This document shows positions 29,437-37,730 of a DNA stretch of 64,000 nt, piece by piece. The first letter of the stretch is position 1. Every line of letters begins with the position of its first letter. The DNA is from Deefgea piscis (GTDB taxonomy: Bacteria > Pseudomonadota > Gammaproteobacteria > Burkholderiales > Chitinibacteraceae): contig NZ_CP081149.1 of the NCBI RefSeq assembly GCF_019665785.1, positions 1,674,001 to 1,738,000 of the forward strand. Reading direction: 5' to 3'. The notes below the pieces were generated by a model. That model was not told the DNA's origin. It searched no databases and saw only the letters and a list, made by a program, of their open reading frames with translations. A program made the position numbers and the translations under genes.

Positions 29437-29682
29437 CTACGCTTGCAGCAGTTTATCCACCGTGTCGATGACGTCTTGCACGGTGCGAACTTGTTTGAAG
29501 TCGGCAGGGCTGATTTTTTTGCCCACCAGCGTTTTGAGTTCTGCGGCCATATCCACCGCATCGATGCTGTCGATTTCTAAGTCGGCATACAATTGGGCAT
29601 CAGGGGTGATGCGCGCTGGATTGATTTCAAATAGCGTGGCGATAATGTTCACGACCGCGTCGTGAATGGCTTTTTTTTCCAT
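29437..29682 (-). CDS. Acyl carrier protein 2
   Basis: 81 aa, acidic. DLEIDSIDAVDMAAEL holds the serine to be modified with phosphopantetheine. The second of two tandem carriers, 25 bases after the first. No phosphopantetheinyl transferase gene is seen in the operon, so a housekeeping enzyme must serve it. Confidence 0.93.
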   Translation of the reverse strand: MEKKAIHDAVVNIIATLFEINPARITPDAQLYADLEIDSIDAVDMAAELKTLVGKKISPADFKQVRTVQDVIDTVDKLLQA

Positions 29683-29707
29683 AAAATTTCTCTAATTGGG
29701 TGCGTAC

Positions 29708-29971
29708 TTAAACTGCGCGTTGCGTGCTCACCAGCTCGGCCAAGGCGCGAATTGAGGCAAAGTGCCGGTAGTTCTCAGTCGAATCATTTTGCAATTTGAT
29801 GTGGTAGCGTTTTTGTAAACCCACGCCCAATTCCAGCGCATCAATCGAATCCAGTCCTAAGCCTTCATTAAATAAGGGTGCTTCAGCGTCGATGTCATCG
29901 ATGGTGATGTCTTCTAAGTTCAGCGTTTCAATGACAAACAGTTTGATTTCGTTAATCAGCGGGTTATCCAC
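29708..29971 (-). CDS. Acyl carrier protein 1
   Basis: 87 aa. EGLGLDSIDALELGVGLQKRY contains the phosphopantetheine serine. It differs clearly from the second carrier, so the two probably have separate partners (starter loading versus chain extension). It overlaps the acyltransferase gene by eight bases. Confidence 0.93.
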   Translation of the reverse strand: MDNPLINEIKLFVIETLNLEDITIDDIDAEAPLFNEGLGLDSIDALELGVGLQKRYHIKLQNDSTENYRHFASIRALAELVSTQRAV

Positions 29972-30731
29972 GGTTTAATTCCTGCGTGTAAAGGTCGATA
30001 AGGTCACGATTGAGGCGACGCGCAGCAATCGGGTCGCTACTGGTGCGGCGATACGCGCTTGGGTCGATGTCGTCGAGTACGCGTAATGTCATGACAAAAC
30101 GGCGGGGCGGTATCTTGTACCACTTTTCTTGCTTGGTCAAAGTGCTTGGGCTAACGGTAATCACCACTGGGGTTAATACTTTGGCGCCTTTGATGGCAAT
30201 GGTGGCTGCGCCGCGGTGTAATTGCAGGCTTTGGCCGGGCGTGCTGCGCGTGCCTTCGGGGAAAACAATCAAGCAGTCGCCTTGTGCTAGCGCGGCGACG
30301 CTGGCTTGAATCATGTGCTCATTACTGTCGTTGGGTATAAACCCCGCGGCAGTCACGGGGCCGGCCACGCAAGGATTGCGCCATAAACTACCTTTGACGA
30401 CGCAATTGGGCGCATCGATCTGCGCCATTATAAACACCACGTCGAGCAAAGATGGATGATTGGCGATGACCAATTGCCCGGGTCGACCGAGCCGATCTTG
30501 GCCTTCAATCTGCCAGTGCATAATGCCTAAAAACCGCATCCAGCGCATAAAGTAGCCAAAGATGCGGTGAATAATCTGGCGTGCGCGCGCTTGCCTGTGC
30601 GCTTTGGGCGTGAGGCGGTTGAGGATGGGAAACAATAAGCCCAGTAAAGCACCACCAAGGCCAAAACAGCTAAAGGCAATCACGGTCGCTATTTGGCGCT
30701 GAAGGGTGTTTATTTTTTGCGCCAGACTCAT
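29964..30731 (-). CDS. 1-acyl-glycerol-3-phosphate acyltransferase-like protein (PlsC family)
   Basis: 255 aa with an N-terminal hydrophobic segment and the PlsC motifs NHPSLLDVVF (HxxxxD) and VFPEGTRSTPGQ. It probably transfers an acyl group to a lipid anchor of the pigment. The ATG at 30731 overlaps the stop of the chain-length factor gene (ATGA); the open frame continues upstream but lies inside that gene. Confidence 0.87.
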   Translation of the reverse strand: MSLAQKINTLQRQIATVIAFSCFGLGGALLGLLFPILNRLTPKAHRQARARQIIHRIFGYFMRWMRFLGIMHWQIEGQDRLGRPGQLVIANHPSLLDVVFIMAQIDAPNCVVKGSLWRNPCVAGPVTAAGFIPNDSNEHMIQASVAALAQGDCLIVFPEGTRSTPGQSLQLHRGAATIAIKGAKVLTPVVITVSPSTLTKQEKWYKIPPRRFVMTLRVLDDIDPSAYRRTSSDPIAARRLNRDLIDLYTQELNRG

Positions 30732-31405
30732 AAGCGAGTCCACTGCCAATTGCATCGGGCTCCGGCGGTGATCAGCTGAGGCGCATTGCTGCGCCACCAT
30801 TGCAAAAACTCTAAATGTGCAGGGTCAAGCATTGGGGCGTGGGTTTTGGGGATGGCGCTTAATTTTAAATTCGCGGGCTGGGCGTTGATCAATCCAGCGA
30901 GCGCAAAGCGGGTCGTACTTTCTGATGCGTCGGGATTAAATATGGCGGGTACGGCTTCATCGGTGCACATCAGCAATACCGCTGGGTCGGCCTGATCGGC
31001 CAGTAATGTAGCCGCCTCCAGTAAGCCCATTGGCAGCGTGTCGATGCCGGCGCTGATGGCGCTGCATTCTGCGGTTTGTTGCGCTTGAATGCTCCATAAA
31101 CCTTGAATCGCATTGTGAACTGAGTGGCTAAAGCGTGCGGGCGACAATAATTCATCGCTGGCTAAGGCTTGCAGCATCTGCGTGGTTTGTACGATTTCGC
31201 CATGGCGTGAGGCAAAAACACAGCGCAGCGCGGTTTTTTCTGGATTGATGTCGTGCGCCAGTTGCAAATTAATTCGCGCCAATGGCGATAGGCGTCGGCG
31301 TTGTAGTGGCGCAATAAAATCCAAACTTGGCACGTCATTGCGCGTTTCATGCCAACTACAAAGGCGTGAAAGATGAATTTGAATGGACCAATAGGGCGAG
31401 AGCAT
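30728..31405 (-). CDS. Ketosynthase chain-length factor (ApeC-like)
   Basis: 225 aa, matching the short beta-ketoacyl synthase-like subunit (Ketoacyl-synt_2 type) of aryl polyene clusters. No nucleophilic Cys motif is present; FSHSVHNAIQGLWSIQAQ stands in the usual place. It is expected to pair with the main ketosynthase and set polyene length. First gene of the 16-gene operon. Confidence 0.82.
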   Translation of the reverse strand: MLSPYWSIQIHLSRLCSWHETRNDVPSLDFIAPLQRRRLSPLARINLQLAHDINPEKTALRCVFASRHGEIVQTTQMLQALASDELLSPARFSHSVHNAIQGLWSIQAQQTAECSAISAGIDTLPMGLLEAATLLADQADPAVLLMCTDEAVPAIFNPDASESTTRFALAGLINAQPANLKLSAIPKTHAPMLDPAHLEFLQWWRSNAPQLITAGARCNWQWTRL

Positions 31406-31485
31406 GACGAGGTGAACCAGAGAATCAAGACTAAAAGTAAGGCGCGGTATGGGATGGGTTTAATGCATGCCGAGGGCAATTTTGC

Positions 31486-31507
31486 CATAGTTTGCTATGA
31501 CAAAGTC
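31486..31507 (-). promoter_or_regulatory. Overlapping inverted repeats upstream of the polyene operon
   Basis: CATAG-TTTG-CTATG (31486-31499) overlaps TGAC-AAA-GTCA (31497-31507), about 80-100 bases upstream of the first gene. On the minus strand the region also contains a TTGACT. Candidate operator or promoter; motif reading only. Confidence 0.35.
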
Positions 31508-31615
31508 AATTTTGTGCTTTGAGCGCCGAGGCGCAATCGTGTTAGCGCAAGGGCGAGCTGCTGATCGAGCGAGGTAACTTGGTGAGTTATCTCGCCGCGA
31601 CATCTGGTTCAATAG

Positions 31616-32482
31616 TTAGTTTTTCATCAGTCCTAGCGCTTGTAAGCTGTCTTTGCTTAATTGAATGCGCTGGCTAAGCGGCTGCGTTTTGGCTTGATCA
31701 ATATTCAGCGCAAAGCTATAGATTTTACCGTCCTCTTCTAGCCAGCCGACAAACCAGCCAATATCCGATGGGCTGTCGCGGTAGAGCCCGGTTTTGCCAT
31801 AGAGCGTCCAGCCTTTGCCCGATTCGAGCTGCATAATGTCGCGCACCGCGCTTTGTGCTGATTTTGGTAGCGGGAGTTGTTTTTGTGCGAGGCGAGCTAA
31901 AAATTGGCTTTGCTCTATCGGGCTGATTTTGAGTGGCCCTTTGAGCCAAAATTGATCAACTTGCTGCCCAATATCGGCATTGCCGTAATTGAGTTGACTC
32001 ACATCACTTTGCATGGCGCTCAAGCCGATTTTTTTGGCAAGTAGCTGGTAGGCGGGCACGTTGGACACGCGCAGCGCTTCGCGTAAACCCATGTCATGCG
32101 CCCAGCTGGCTAAATACACGGGTTGGCCATCGTAATGATAAAACACCTCATCCACACTGCTAACAGCCTTACTGCTGAGGCCAATTAAGCTATTGGCGAT
32201 TTTAAAAGTGGAGGCAGGAATAAAGCGCGTTGCGGCTCGCTGGTTATTGTGACCGATGAGTCGCTGCTGGCTGACATCTAATATGGCGATGCTGCCTTGG
32301 ATTTGGTTTTTTGCAAAAATAGCGGCAATTTGACTATTTTCTTCAAAGCCAGATGCTTGGGGCGTGATCAAGGTTTGGGCTTGCGCTAACCCAGTAGAGA
32401 GCAGCATCGCGGCAAAGAAAATATTTCGCAGGTGATGAAATATTGTGCGTGAGCTACGGCTAGTAGCGATGTAAACCAGCAT
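31616..32482 (-). CDS. Class D (OXA-type) beta-lactamase-like protein
   Basis: 288 aa with a Sec signal peptide (cleavage near GLAQAQ). The class D motifs are all present: STFK (Ser91-Lys94), SNV (140-142, matching SxV), YGN (166-168) and KTG (230-232). It is therefore expected to be an active serine hydrolase that opens beta-lactams in the periplasm. No integron attC site or insertion sequence flanks it, which suggests a chromosomal species gene. Start chosen at the ATG at 32482; an upstream TTG extends the frame but leads into a poor N-terminus. Confidence 0.88.
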   Translation of the reverse strand: MLVYIATSRSSRTIFHHLRNIFFAAMLLSTGLAQAQTLITPQASGFEENSQIAAIFAKNQIQGSIAILDVSQQRLIGHNNQRAATRFIPASTFKIANSLIGLSSKAVSSVDEVFYHYDGQPVYLASWAHDMGLREALRVSNVPAYQLLAKKIGLSAMQSDVSQLNYGNADIGQQVDQFWLKGPLKISPIEQSQFLARLAQKQLPLPKSAQSAVRDIMQLESGKGWTLYGKTGLYRDSPSDIGWFVGWLEEDGKIYSFALNIDQAKTQPLSQRIQLSKDSLQALGLMKN

Positions 32483-32573
32483 AGTAATGCGTCCGATTAA
32501 ATCGAAGTCGAAAGAATCGGCATGGTAGTTCAGGCGATAAAGCAATAAAAGTAATTAAGTCCGCTGGTATGAA

Positions 32574-32786
32574 TTAGTGCTGGCAGCCCGGGCCGCAGTG
32601 ATGTGGCGTGGGAGCGATAGAGCTGGTTGCCGCCGCGCCTTTGATTTGTACGCCAACGGCACTGAGCTGCTTTTGGTATTGCGCAGCGGCACAAGCAGGG
32701 CATTGGGTGAGTACGGGGTCGCTGAGTTTTTGTAAGTGTTCACCATAGTGCGCGCATGCGGCACAGCGATAGGCGTAGATGGGCAT
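32574..32786 (-). CDS. FmdB-family zinc ribbon protein
   Basis: 70 aa. MPIYAYRCAACAHYGEHLQKL followed by CPAC gives two CxxC knuckles (a zinc ribbon of the FmdB/CxxC_CXXC_SSSS family). The tail is Ser/Ala/Pro-rich and ends in HHCGPGCQH, adding two more Cys. Function unknown; members have been called regulatory proteins without strong evidence. Confidence 0.8.
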   Translation of the reverse strand: MPIYAYRCAACAHYGEHLQKLSDPVLTQCPACAAAQYQKQLSAVGVQIKGAAATSSIAPTPHHCGPGCQH

Positions 32787-32946
32787 GGTTGTTCTCTGCG
32801 ATGTTGAGTTTGCGAGGGTAGAGCGCGTAAGCTTTGCCGCTAAACTAGCGACTACTTTGCTTGCTGACTAGATCGGGAAAGCTTGAATAGGCACCACGCA
32901 TTCAATCCGTTATAAGCAGCAATCTCCCTTTGTTTAGCTCGCCGCC

Positions 32947-34668
32947 ATGCTGACGCAGCAACTCTCTTTGGTTTTGCAATTATTGCAGCAAACTTGCATT
33001 TTCATGGTCATCGCTTGGCTGTTGGCACGAACGCCATTGTTTACGCCTTTGATGCAAGTCACCATTCGTTTACCGCATAAACTCACGTGTTATTTAGTGT
33101 TTTCTGGGTTTTGTATCCTTGGCACGTATTTGGGGCTCAAGGTGGATGACTCAATCGCCAATATTCGTGCGATTGGCGCCGTGCTCGGGGGCTTGTTGGG
33201 CGGCCCTTCGGTGGGGCTGGCCGTGGGCTTTACGGGCGGGCTGCATCGTTATTCACTCGGCGGGCCAACGGATATGGCCTGTATGATTTCGACGATTTGT
33301 GAAGGTTTGCTCGGTGGCTTGGTGCATCGCATCTTGATTCGTCGTGGGCGAGTGGATTTATTATTTCAGCCTATGCTCGTCGGCATTGTGGCCTTAGTGG
33401 CCGAAATGATGCAGATGATGATTATCCTTGCGGCAACAAGGCCGTATTCAGTGGCATATGCAGTGGTCAATAGCGTGGCTTTGCCGATGTTGATTGCCAA
33501 TAGTGTTGGTGCGGCGATGTTTATGCGCTTGTTGCTCGATCGTCGGGCGATGGCCGAGCAGTATTCAAGTGCTTTTTCGGCGCGTGCTTTACGGATTGCG
33601 GCCCGAACTGAGGGCTTATTTCGTTCTAGTTTTAATGAAGCCAATTCAATGCGCGTGGCGCAGATTATTTCAGAAGAAACCGGGGTTGGCGCGGTGGCTA
33701 TCACCGATAGAGAAAAGCTGCTGGCCTTTACTGGCACAGGCTCAGACCATCATTTGCCCGGTACGCCCATTACTTCCAAACATACGCAAGATGCGATTCG
33801 TGATAATCGGGTGGTGTACGCCGATGGCAATGAGATTGCGTATAAATGCTCAATTCATCCCGAATGCCGCCTTGGCTCGACCTTGGTGATTCCATTGCAA
33901 GACGCCGATGATCAAGTGATTGGTACGATTAAGCTGTATGAGCCCAAGGGGCGTTTATTTGCCAAGCTTAACCGCACCTTGGGTGAAGGGATTGCCAAGC
34001 TATTGTCACGGCAAATTCTCACTGGCCGGATCGAGGCGCAGCGCGCTTTGCTGGCGCAGGCCGAGATTAAATTGCTGCATGCGCAGGTCAATCCGCATTT
34101 TTTATTTAATGCCCTCAATACCTTAAATGCGGTGATTCGGATTGACCCTACACGAGCGCGAATTTTGGTGCAGCATTTATCGACTTTTTTTCGTAAAAAC
34201 CTCAAGCGACCTGATGGCACCGCCACGTTGGCTGATGAAATCGAACATGTGAATGCCTATCTGCAAATCGAATTGGCGCGCTTTGCCGAGCGTTTGCAAG
34301 TTGAGGTGGATATTGACTTGCAATTTAGTCAGGTAGGCTTGCCGGCGTTTTCATTGCAGCCCTTGGTTGAAAATGCGATTAAACATGGCACGTCGCAGCT
34401 GCTAGGGCTGGGGAAAATACGGCTCTACGCCGAACCAGCGAGTCAGGGTAATACTTTGCTGCTGCATGTTGAAGATAATGCCGGTCTTTTTAATGCCTTG
34501 GGAAGAAGTAGTGATGGTATGGGGATGAGCTTGGTGGATCGGCGCTTAAAAGCGCAGTTTGGTCCAGAGTACGGCTTGCGCATCGCGCATATGCCAGAGC
34601 AATTTACCCGTATTAGTTTAAGTCTGCCTTTGGTCGTTGAGTCATTGTTGGCGGTGGAGAAATTGTGA
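32947..34668 (+). CDS. btsS: Pyruvate-sensing histidine kinase BtsS
   Basis: 573 aa, LytS family. An N-terminal 5TM-LYT membrane sensor (TRAIGAVLGGLLGGPSVG-like region, residues about 70-95) is followed by a GAF domain (AVAITDREKLLAFTGTGSDHH) and a His_kinase domain with HAQVNPHFLFNALNTLNAVI containing the phospho-accepting His, then an ATPase domain (VENAIKHGTSQLLG). The match to E. coli BtsS (YehU) is close along the length as I remember it. The stop overlaps the btsR start. E. coli BtsS senses extracellular pyruvate. Confidence 0.92.
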   Translation: MLTQQLSLVLQLLQQTCIFMVIAWLLARTPLFTPLMQVTIRLPHKLTCYLVFSGFCILGTYLGLKVDDSIANIRAIGAVLGGLLGGPSVGLAVGFTGGLHRYSLGGPTDMACMISTICEGLLGGLVHRILIRRGRVDLLFQPMLVGIVALVAEMMQMMIILAATRPYSVAYAVVNSVALPMLIANSVGAAMFMRLLLDRRAMAEQYSSAFSARALRIAARTEGLFRSSFNEANSMRVAQIISEETGVGAVAITDREKLLAFTGTGSDHHLPGTPITSKHTQDAIRDNRVVYADGNEIAYKCSIHPECRLGSTLVIPLQDADDQVIGTIKLYEPKGRLFAKLNRTLGEGIAKLLSRQILTGRIEAQRALLAQAEIKLLHAQVNPHFLFNALNTLNAVIRIDPTRARILVQHLSTFFRKNLKRPDGTATLADEIEHVNAYLQIELARFAERLQVEVDIDLQFSQVGLPAFSLQPLVENAIKHGTSQLLGLGKIRLYAEPASQGNTLLLHVEDNAGLFNALGRSSDGMGMSLVDRRLKAQFGPEYGLRIAHMPEQFTRISLSLPLVVESLLAVEKL

Positions 34669-35387
34669 TGCAGGCTTTATTGGTTGATGATGAACCGTTG
34701 GCGCGCGATGAATTGCGCTGTTTACTCGAGGATGCGGGCATTGACGTGGTGGGGGAGTCGAGCAATGCCATCGAGGCGATGCAAATGATCTACCGTTTGC
34801 GCCCAGATGTGGTGTTTTTGGATATTCAAATGCCGAGGATTTCTGGTTTGGAATTAGTCGGTATGTTGGATCCCGATAAAATACCGCAGATCGTATTTGT
34901 GACGGCATTTGACGAGCATGCAGTGAAGGCGTTTGAAGAGCATGCATTTGATTATTTACTTAAGCCAGTGCTCGCCAGTCGATTGAACAAAACCTTGGCG
35001 CGCTTAACCAAGCAAAATGGCGCAGTGCTCGATTACCAGCTAATTGCCCCTCGGCAAGCTTTAAAGCAGTTGCCGTGTCATCGACATGATCGAATTTTAT
35101 TATTGCCGCTGGACGAAGTTGATTACGTGGTAGCTCGATTATCTGGCGTGTATTTGGTGACGCAAGATGGTACAGAGCATTTTACTGAGCTGACGTTGAA
35201 AGTGCTGGAAGAAAAAACCGGCTTGCTACGCTGCCATCGGCAATATTTGGTTCACCCGGAAAAAGTAGCGCAAATTGTTTTAGGCGAAACCGGCGGTGGT
35301 GAGGTGATTACACGTGCCGGCTTAAATGTGCCGGTGAGTCGTCGGTTTTTAAAACCGCTGAAAGCACAGTTGGGCGTTTTGCTTTAG
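34668..35387 (+). CDS. btsR: LytTR response regulator BtsR
   Basis: 239 aa, the same length as E. coli BtsR. A receiver domain begins MQALLVDDEPLARDELRCLL, with the phospho-Asp in VVFLDIQMPRISG. A C-terminal LytTR DNA-binding domain contains DYVVARLSGVYLVTQDG and CHRQYLVHPEKV. The ATG at 34668 overlaps the btsS stop (TGATG) and is preferred to the GTG three bases earlier. It probably activates btsT just downstream through the repeats at 35542-35610. Confidence 0.93.
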   Translation: MQALLVDDEPLARDELRCLLEDAGIDVVGESSNAIEAMQMIYRLRPDVVFLDIQMPRISGLELVGMLDPDKIPQIVFVTAFDEHAVKAFEEHAFDYLLKPVLASRLNKTLARLTKQNGAVLDYQLIAPRQALKQLPCHRHDRILLLPLDEVDYVVARLSGVYLVTQDGTEHFTELTLKVLEEKTGLLRCHRQYLVHPEKVAQIVLGETGGGEVITRAGLNVPVSRRFLKPLKAQLGVLL

Positions 35388-35415
35388 CTTGAAGTGATGT
35401 AAAGAATGCTTTTAA

Positions 35416-35464
35416 AGGTATATATCGCTAGGCATTGACCAATAAAATGCTTGGCTATATACCT
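35416..35464. repeat. Long imperfect inverted repeat after btsR
   Basis: AGGTATATA (35416-35424) pairs with TATATACCT (35456-35464), with a second inner stem GCATT/AATGC. No T tract follows, so it is not a standard terminator; it abuts the heptamer repeat. Confidence 0.5.
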
Positions 35465-35465
35465 G

Positions 35466-35530
35466 CCAATCCCCAATCCCCAATCCCCAATCCCCAATCC
35501 CCAATCCCCAATCCCCAATCCCCAATCCCC
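35466..35530. repeat. CCCCAAT heptanucleotide tandem repeat (about 9 copies)
   Basis: Eight perfect CCCCAAT units (35471-35526) with a partial unit before and CCCC after. It lies between btsR and the btsT promoter region. Likely to vary in copy number by slippage. Confidence 0.97.
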
Positions 35531-35541
35531 AGCACCATGCT

Positions 35542-35610
35542 GCCGCTAAAGTAAATATTCACACCGCTTAATTTCGCTTGTTACCACTCACTGAGTTTGA
35601 TCGCCACTGG
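35542..35610 (+). promoter_or_regulatory. Phased BtsR-type binding repeats upstream of btsT
   Basis: Two exact matches to ACC(G/A)CT(C/T)A, the direct-repeat motif I recall for E. coli BtsR, are at 35563-35570 (ACCGCTTA) and 35583-35590 (ACCACTCA), with a 12-base linker. Weaker copies sit one turn-pair out on each side: GCCGCTAA at 35542-35549 and GCCACTGG at 35603-35610. All are on the same face, 20-21 bases apart, and end about 50 bases before the btsT ATG. Confidence 0.72.
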
Positions 35611-35663
35611 TTGTAAGGACTGTTTTAGCCTTGGCGTGTCATAAACTAATTAATGAGATCGAA

Positions 35664-37730
35664 ATGAACTCAATCAAGCAGTGGGGGGTATGGATGGTGG
35701 TTGCGCTGGTTGGCGCATTCTCTTTTGCCATGCTGGCCTTGTCGCGCGGAGAGCACGTCAACGCAGTTTGGTTGGTGTTGGTCGCCATTTGTTGCTACAG
35801 CATCGCTTATCGCTTCTATTCTAAATTTATCGCTGAAAAAGTTTTCGAGCTGGACGATAGTCGGCTCACTCCTGCGGTGCGCCGCAATGATGGTCTGGAT
35901 TATGTTCCGACCAATAAATGGGTGCTATTTGGCCACCATTTTGCCGCGATTGCTGGTGCTGGCCCGCTGGTGGGGCCGATTCTGGCGGCGCAAATGGGTT
36001 TCTTGCCCGGCACAATCTGGATCTTAGTCGGCGTGATGCTGGCCGGTGCGGTGCAGGACTTCTTGGTGTTGTTTATTTCAACGCGCCGCGATGGTCGCAG
36101 CTTGGGAGAAATGGCCAAACAAGAGCTCGGCACAATTCCGGGCTTTATCGTGATGCTCGGTGCGCTGGGGGTGATGATTATCATCTTGGCAGCACTAGCG
36201 CTAATCGTCATTAAAGCCTTGGCCGAAAGCCCATGGGGCGTGTTCTCGATCGCGATGACGATACCAATTGCCTTGTTTATGGGCGTGTATATGCGCTACC
36301 TGCGCCCAGGCCGTATTGGTGAGATTTCGGTGATTGGTTTTGTGTTGATGATGGCGGCAATTGTGTTCGGTGAAAATATTGCCGCACATCCTTTCTGGGG
36401 CCCATTCTTTACCATGACTGGCCCGCAATTAACCGTTGCACTGGTGATTTATGGTTTTGTGGCTTCGGCATTGCCGGTGTGGTTGTTGTTAGCACCACGC
36501 GATTATTTGTCGACATTCTTAAAAATTGGCGTGATTGCCGGTTTGGCCGTGGGGATTATTTTTGCTGCACCTGAGCTAAAAATGCCTGCTGTCACCAAGT
36601 TTATTGATGGTTCAGGCCCGGTGTTCTCGGGTTCTTTGTTCCCGTTCTTGTTTATTACTATTGCCTGCGGTGCGATTTCTGGTTTCCATGCCTTGGTTTC
36701 ATCAGGCACTACACCAAAGTTGATCGAAAAAGAAAGCCATATGCGCGTGATTGGTTATGGCTCGATGTTGTGCGAGTCATTCGTTGCCATCATGGCTTTG
36801 ATTTGCGCTTCGGTGCTTGAGCCTGGTGTGTATTTTGCGATGAACTCGCCGGCGGCTTTGATTGGCACGACGGTGGAGTCGGCTTCAACGGCGATTAATA
36901 GCTGGGGCTTTGTAGTTACGCCTGAAATTCTGACGCAAATGGCCAAAGACGTTGGCGAGCATTCAATCTTGTCACGTGCTGGTGGTGCGCCGACGTTTGC
37001 AGTGGGTATGGCACACATCATTTCCGATATCTTTGGTAGCAAAGCCATGATGTCGTTCTGGTATCACTTTGCCATCTTGTTTGAAGCGCTGTTTATTTTG
37101 ACTGCAGTGGATGCTGGTACTCGTGCTTGCCGCTTTATGGTGCAAGACACTGTGGGTGTATTTGTACCAGGCGTGGCAAAAAGCAATTCTTGGGTTGGCA
37201 ATATGTTGGGTACAGCCGTTGCGGTATCGGGCTGGGGCTTTTTTGTGTACCAAGGCGTGACTGATCCATTGGGCGGGATTAATACGCTATGGCCACTATT
37301 TGGTATTGGTAATCAGATGCTCGCGTCGATGGCCTTGCTATTGGGTACGGTCGTGCTGTTTAAGATGAAAAAAGAGCGCTATATCTGGGTGACTTTGCTA
37401 CCGACAACTTGGTTGTTTATTACGTCGATGACCGCCGGTTGGCAAAAAATCTTCCATGAAAACCCAAAAATCGGTTTCTTGGCACAAGCCAACCGCTTTA
37501 AAGGTGCCATTGCGGACGGTACCTTGTTAGCCCCAGCAAAAAGCATTGCTGATATGGAACGCATTGTGTTCAACAATCAAATTAACGCCGGTTTGTGTGC
37601 CTTCTTTATGTTGGTGGCGGTGACGATGTTGATTGCAACGATTGTTCACGCTCGCAAAGCATTTGGCCATGCTAAGCCGACAGTGAATGAAATTGGTGGC
37701 GATCTAGCTACTGAGGCAAGTCGTGCTTGA
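35664..37730 (+). CDS. btsT: Pyruvate transporter BtsT (CstA family)
   Basis: 688 aa, polytopic, about 16-18 membrane segments. The CstA-family signatures GHHFAAIAGAGPLVGP, FLFITIACGAISGFHALVSSGTTPK and DAGTRACRFMVQD are present. E. coli BtsT is a pyruvate/H+ symporter controlled by BtsSR; here sensor, regulator and target are adjacent, which favours BtsT over CstA. The ATG at 35664 (MNSIKQWGVWM) is chosen over the upstream in-frame start at 35631, which runs through the promoter region. Confidence 0.9.
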   Translation: MNSIKQWGVWMVVALVGAFSFAMLALSRGEHVNAVWLVLVAICCYSIAYRFYSKFIAEKVFELDDSRLTPAVRRNDGLDYVPTNKWVLFGHHFAAIAGAGPLVGPILAAQMGFLPGTIWILVGVMLAGAVQDFLVLFISTRRDGRSLGEMAKQELGTIPGFIVMLGALGVMIIILAALALIVIKALAESPWGVFSIAMTIPIALFMGVYMRYLRPGRIGEISVIGFVLMMAAIVFGENIAAHPFWGPFFTMTGPQLTVALVIYGFVASALPVWLLLAPRDYLSTFLKIGVIAGLAVGIIFAAPELKMPAVTKFIDGSGPVFSGSLFPFLFITIACGAISGFHALVSSGTTPKLIEKESHMRVIGYGSMLCESFVAIMALICASVLEPGVYFAMNSPAALIGTTVESASTAINSWGFVVTPEILTQMAKDVGEHSILSRAGGAPTFAVGMAHIISDIFGSKAMMSFWYHFAILFEALFILTAVDAGTRACRFMVQDTVGVFVPGVAKSNSWVGNMLGTAVAVSGWGFFVYQGVTDPLGGINTLWPLFGIGNQMLASMALLLGTVVLFKMKKERYIWVTLLPTTWLFITSMTAGWQKIFHENPKIGFLAQANRFKGAIADGTLLAPAKSIADMERIVFNNQINAGLCAFFMLVAVTMLIATIVHARKAFGHAKPTVNEIGGDLATEASRA

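Noticed and set aside
31162..31488. Lipoprotein-like frame (LLLVLILWFTSSC) at the head of the pigment operon
   Set aside because: It overlaps the chain-length factor gene in another frame, and its remainder has no protein-like pattern.
35466..35530. CCCCAAT array as a CRISPR
   Set aside because: Units are contiguous 7-mers with no spacers and no cas genes nearby.
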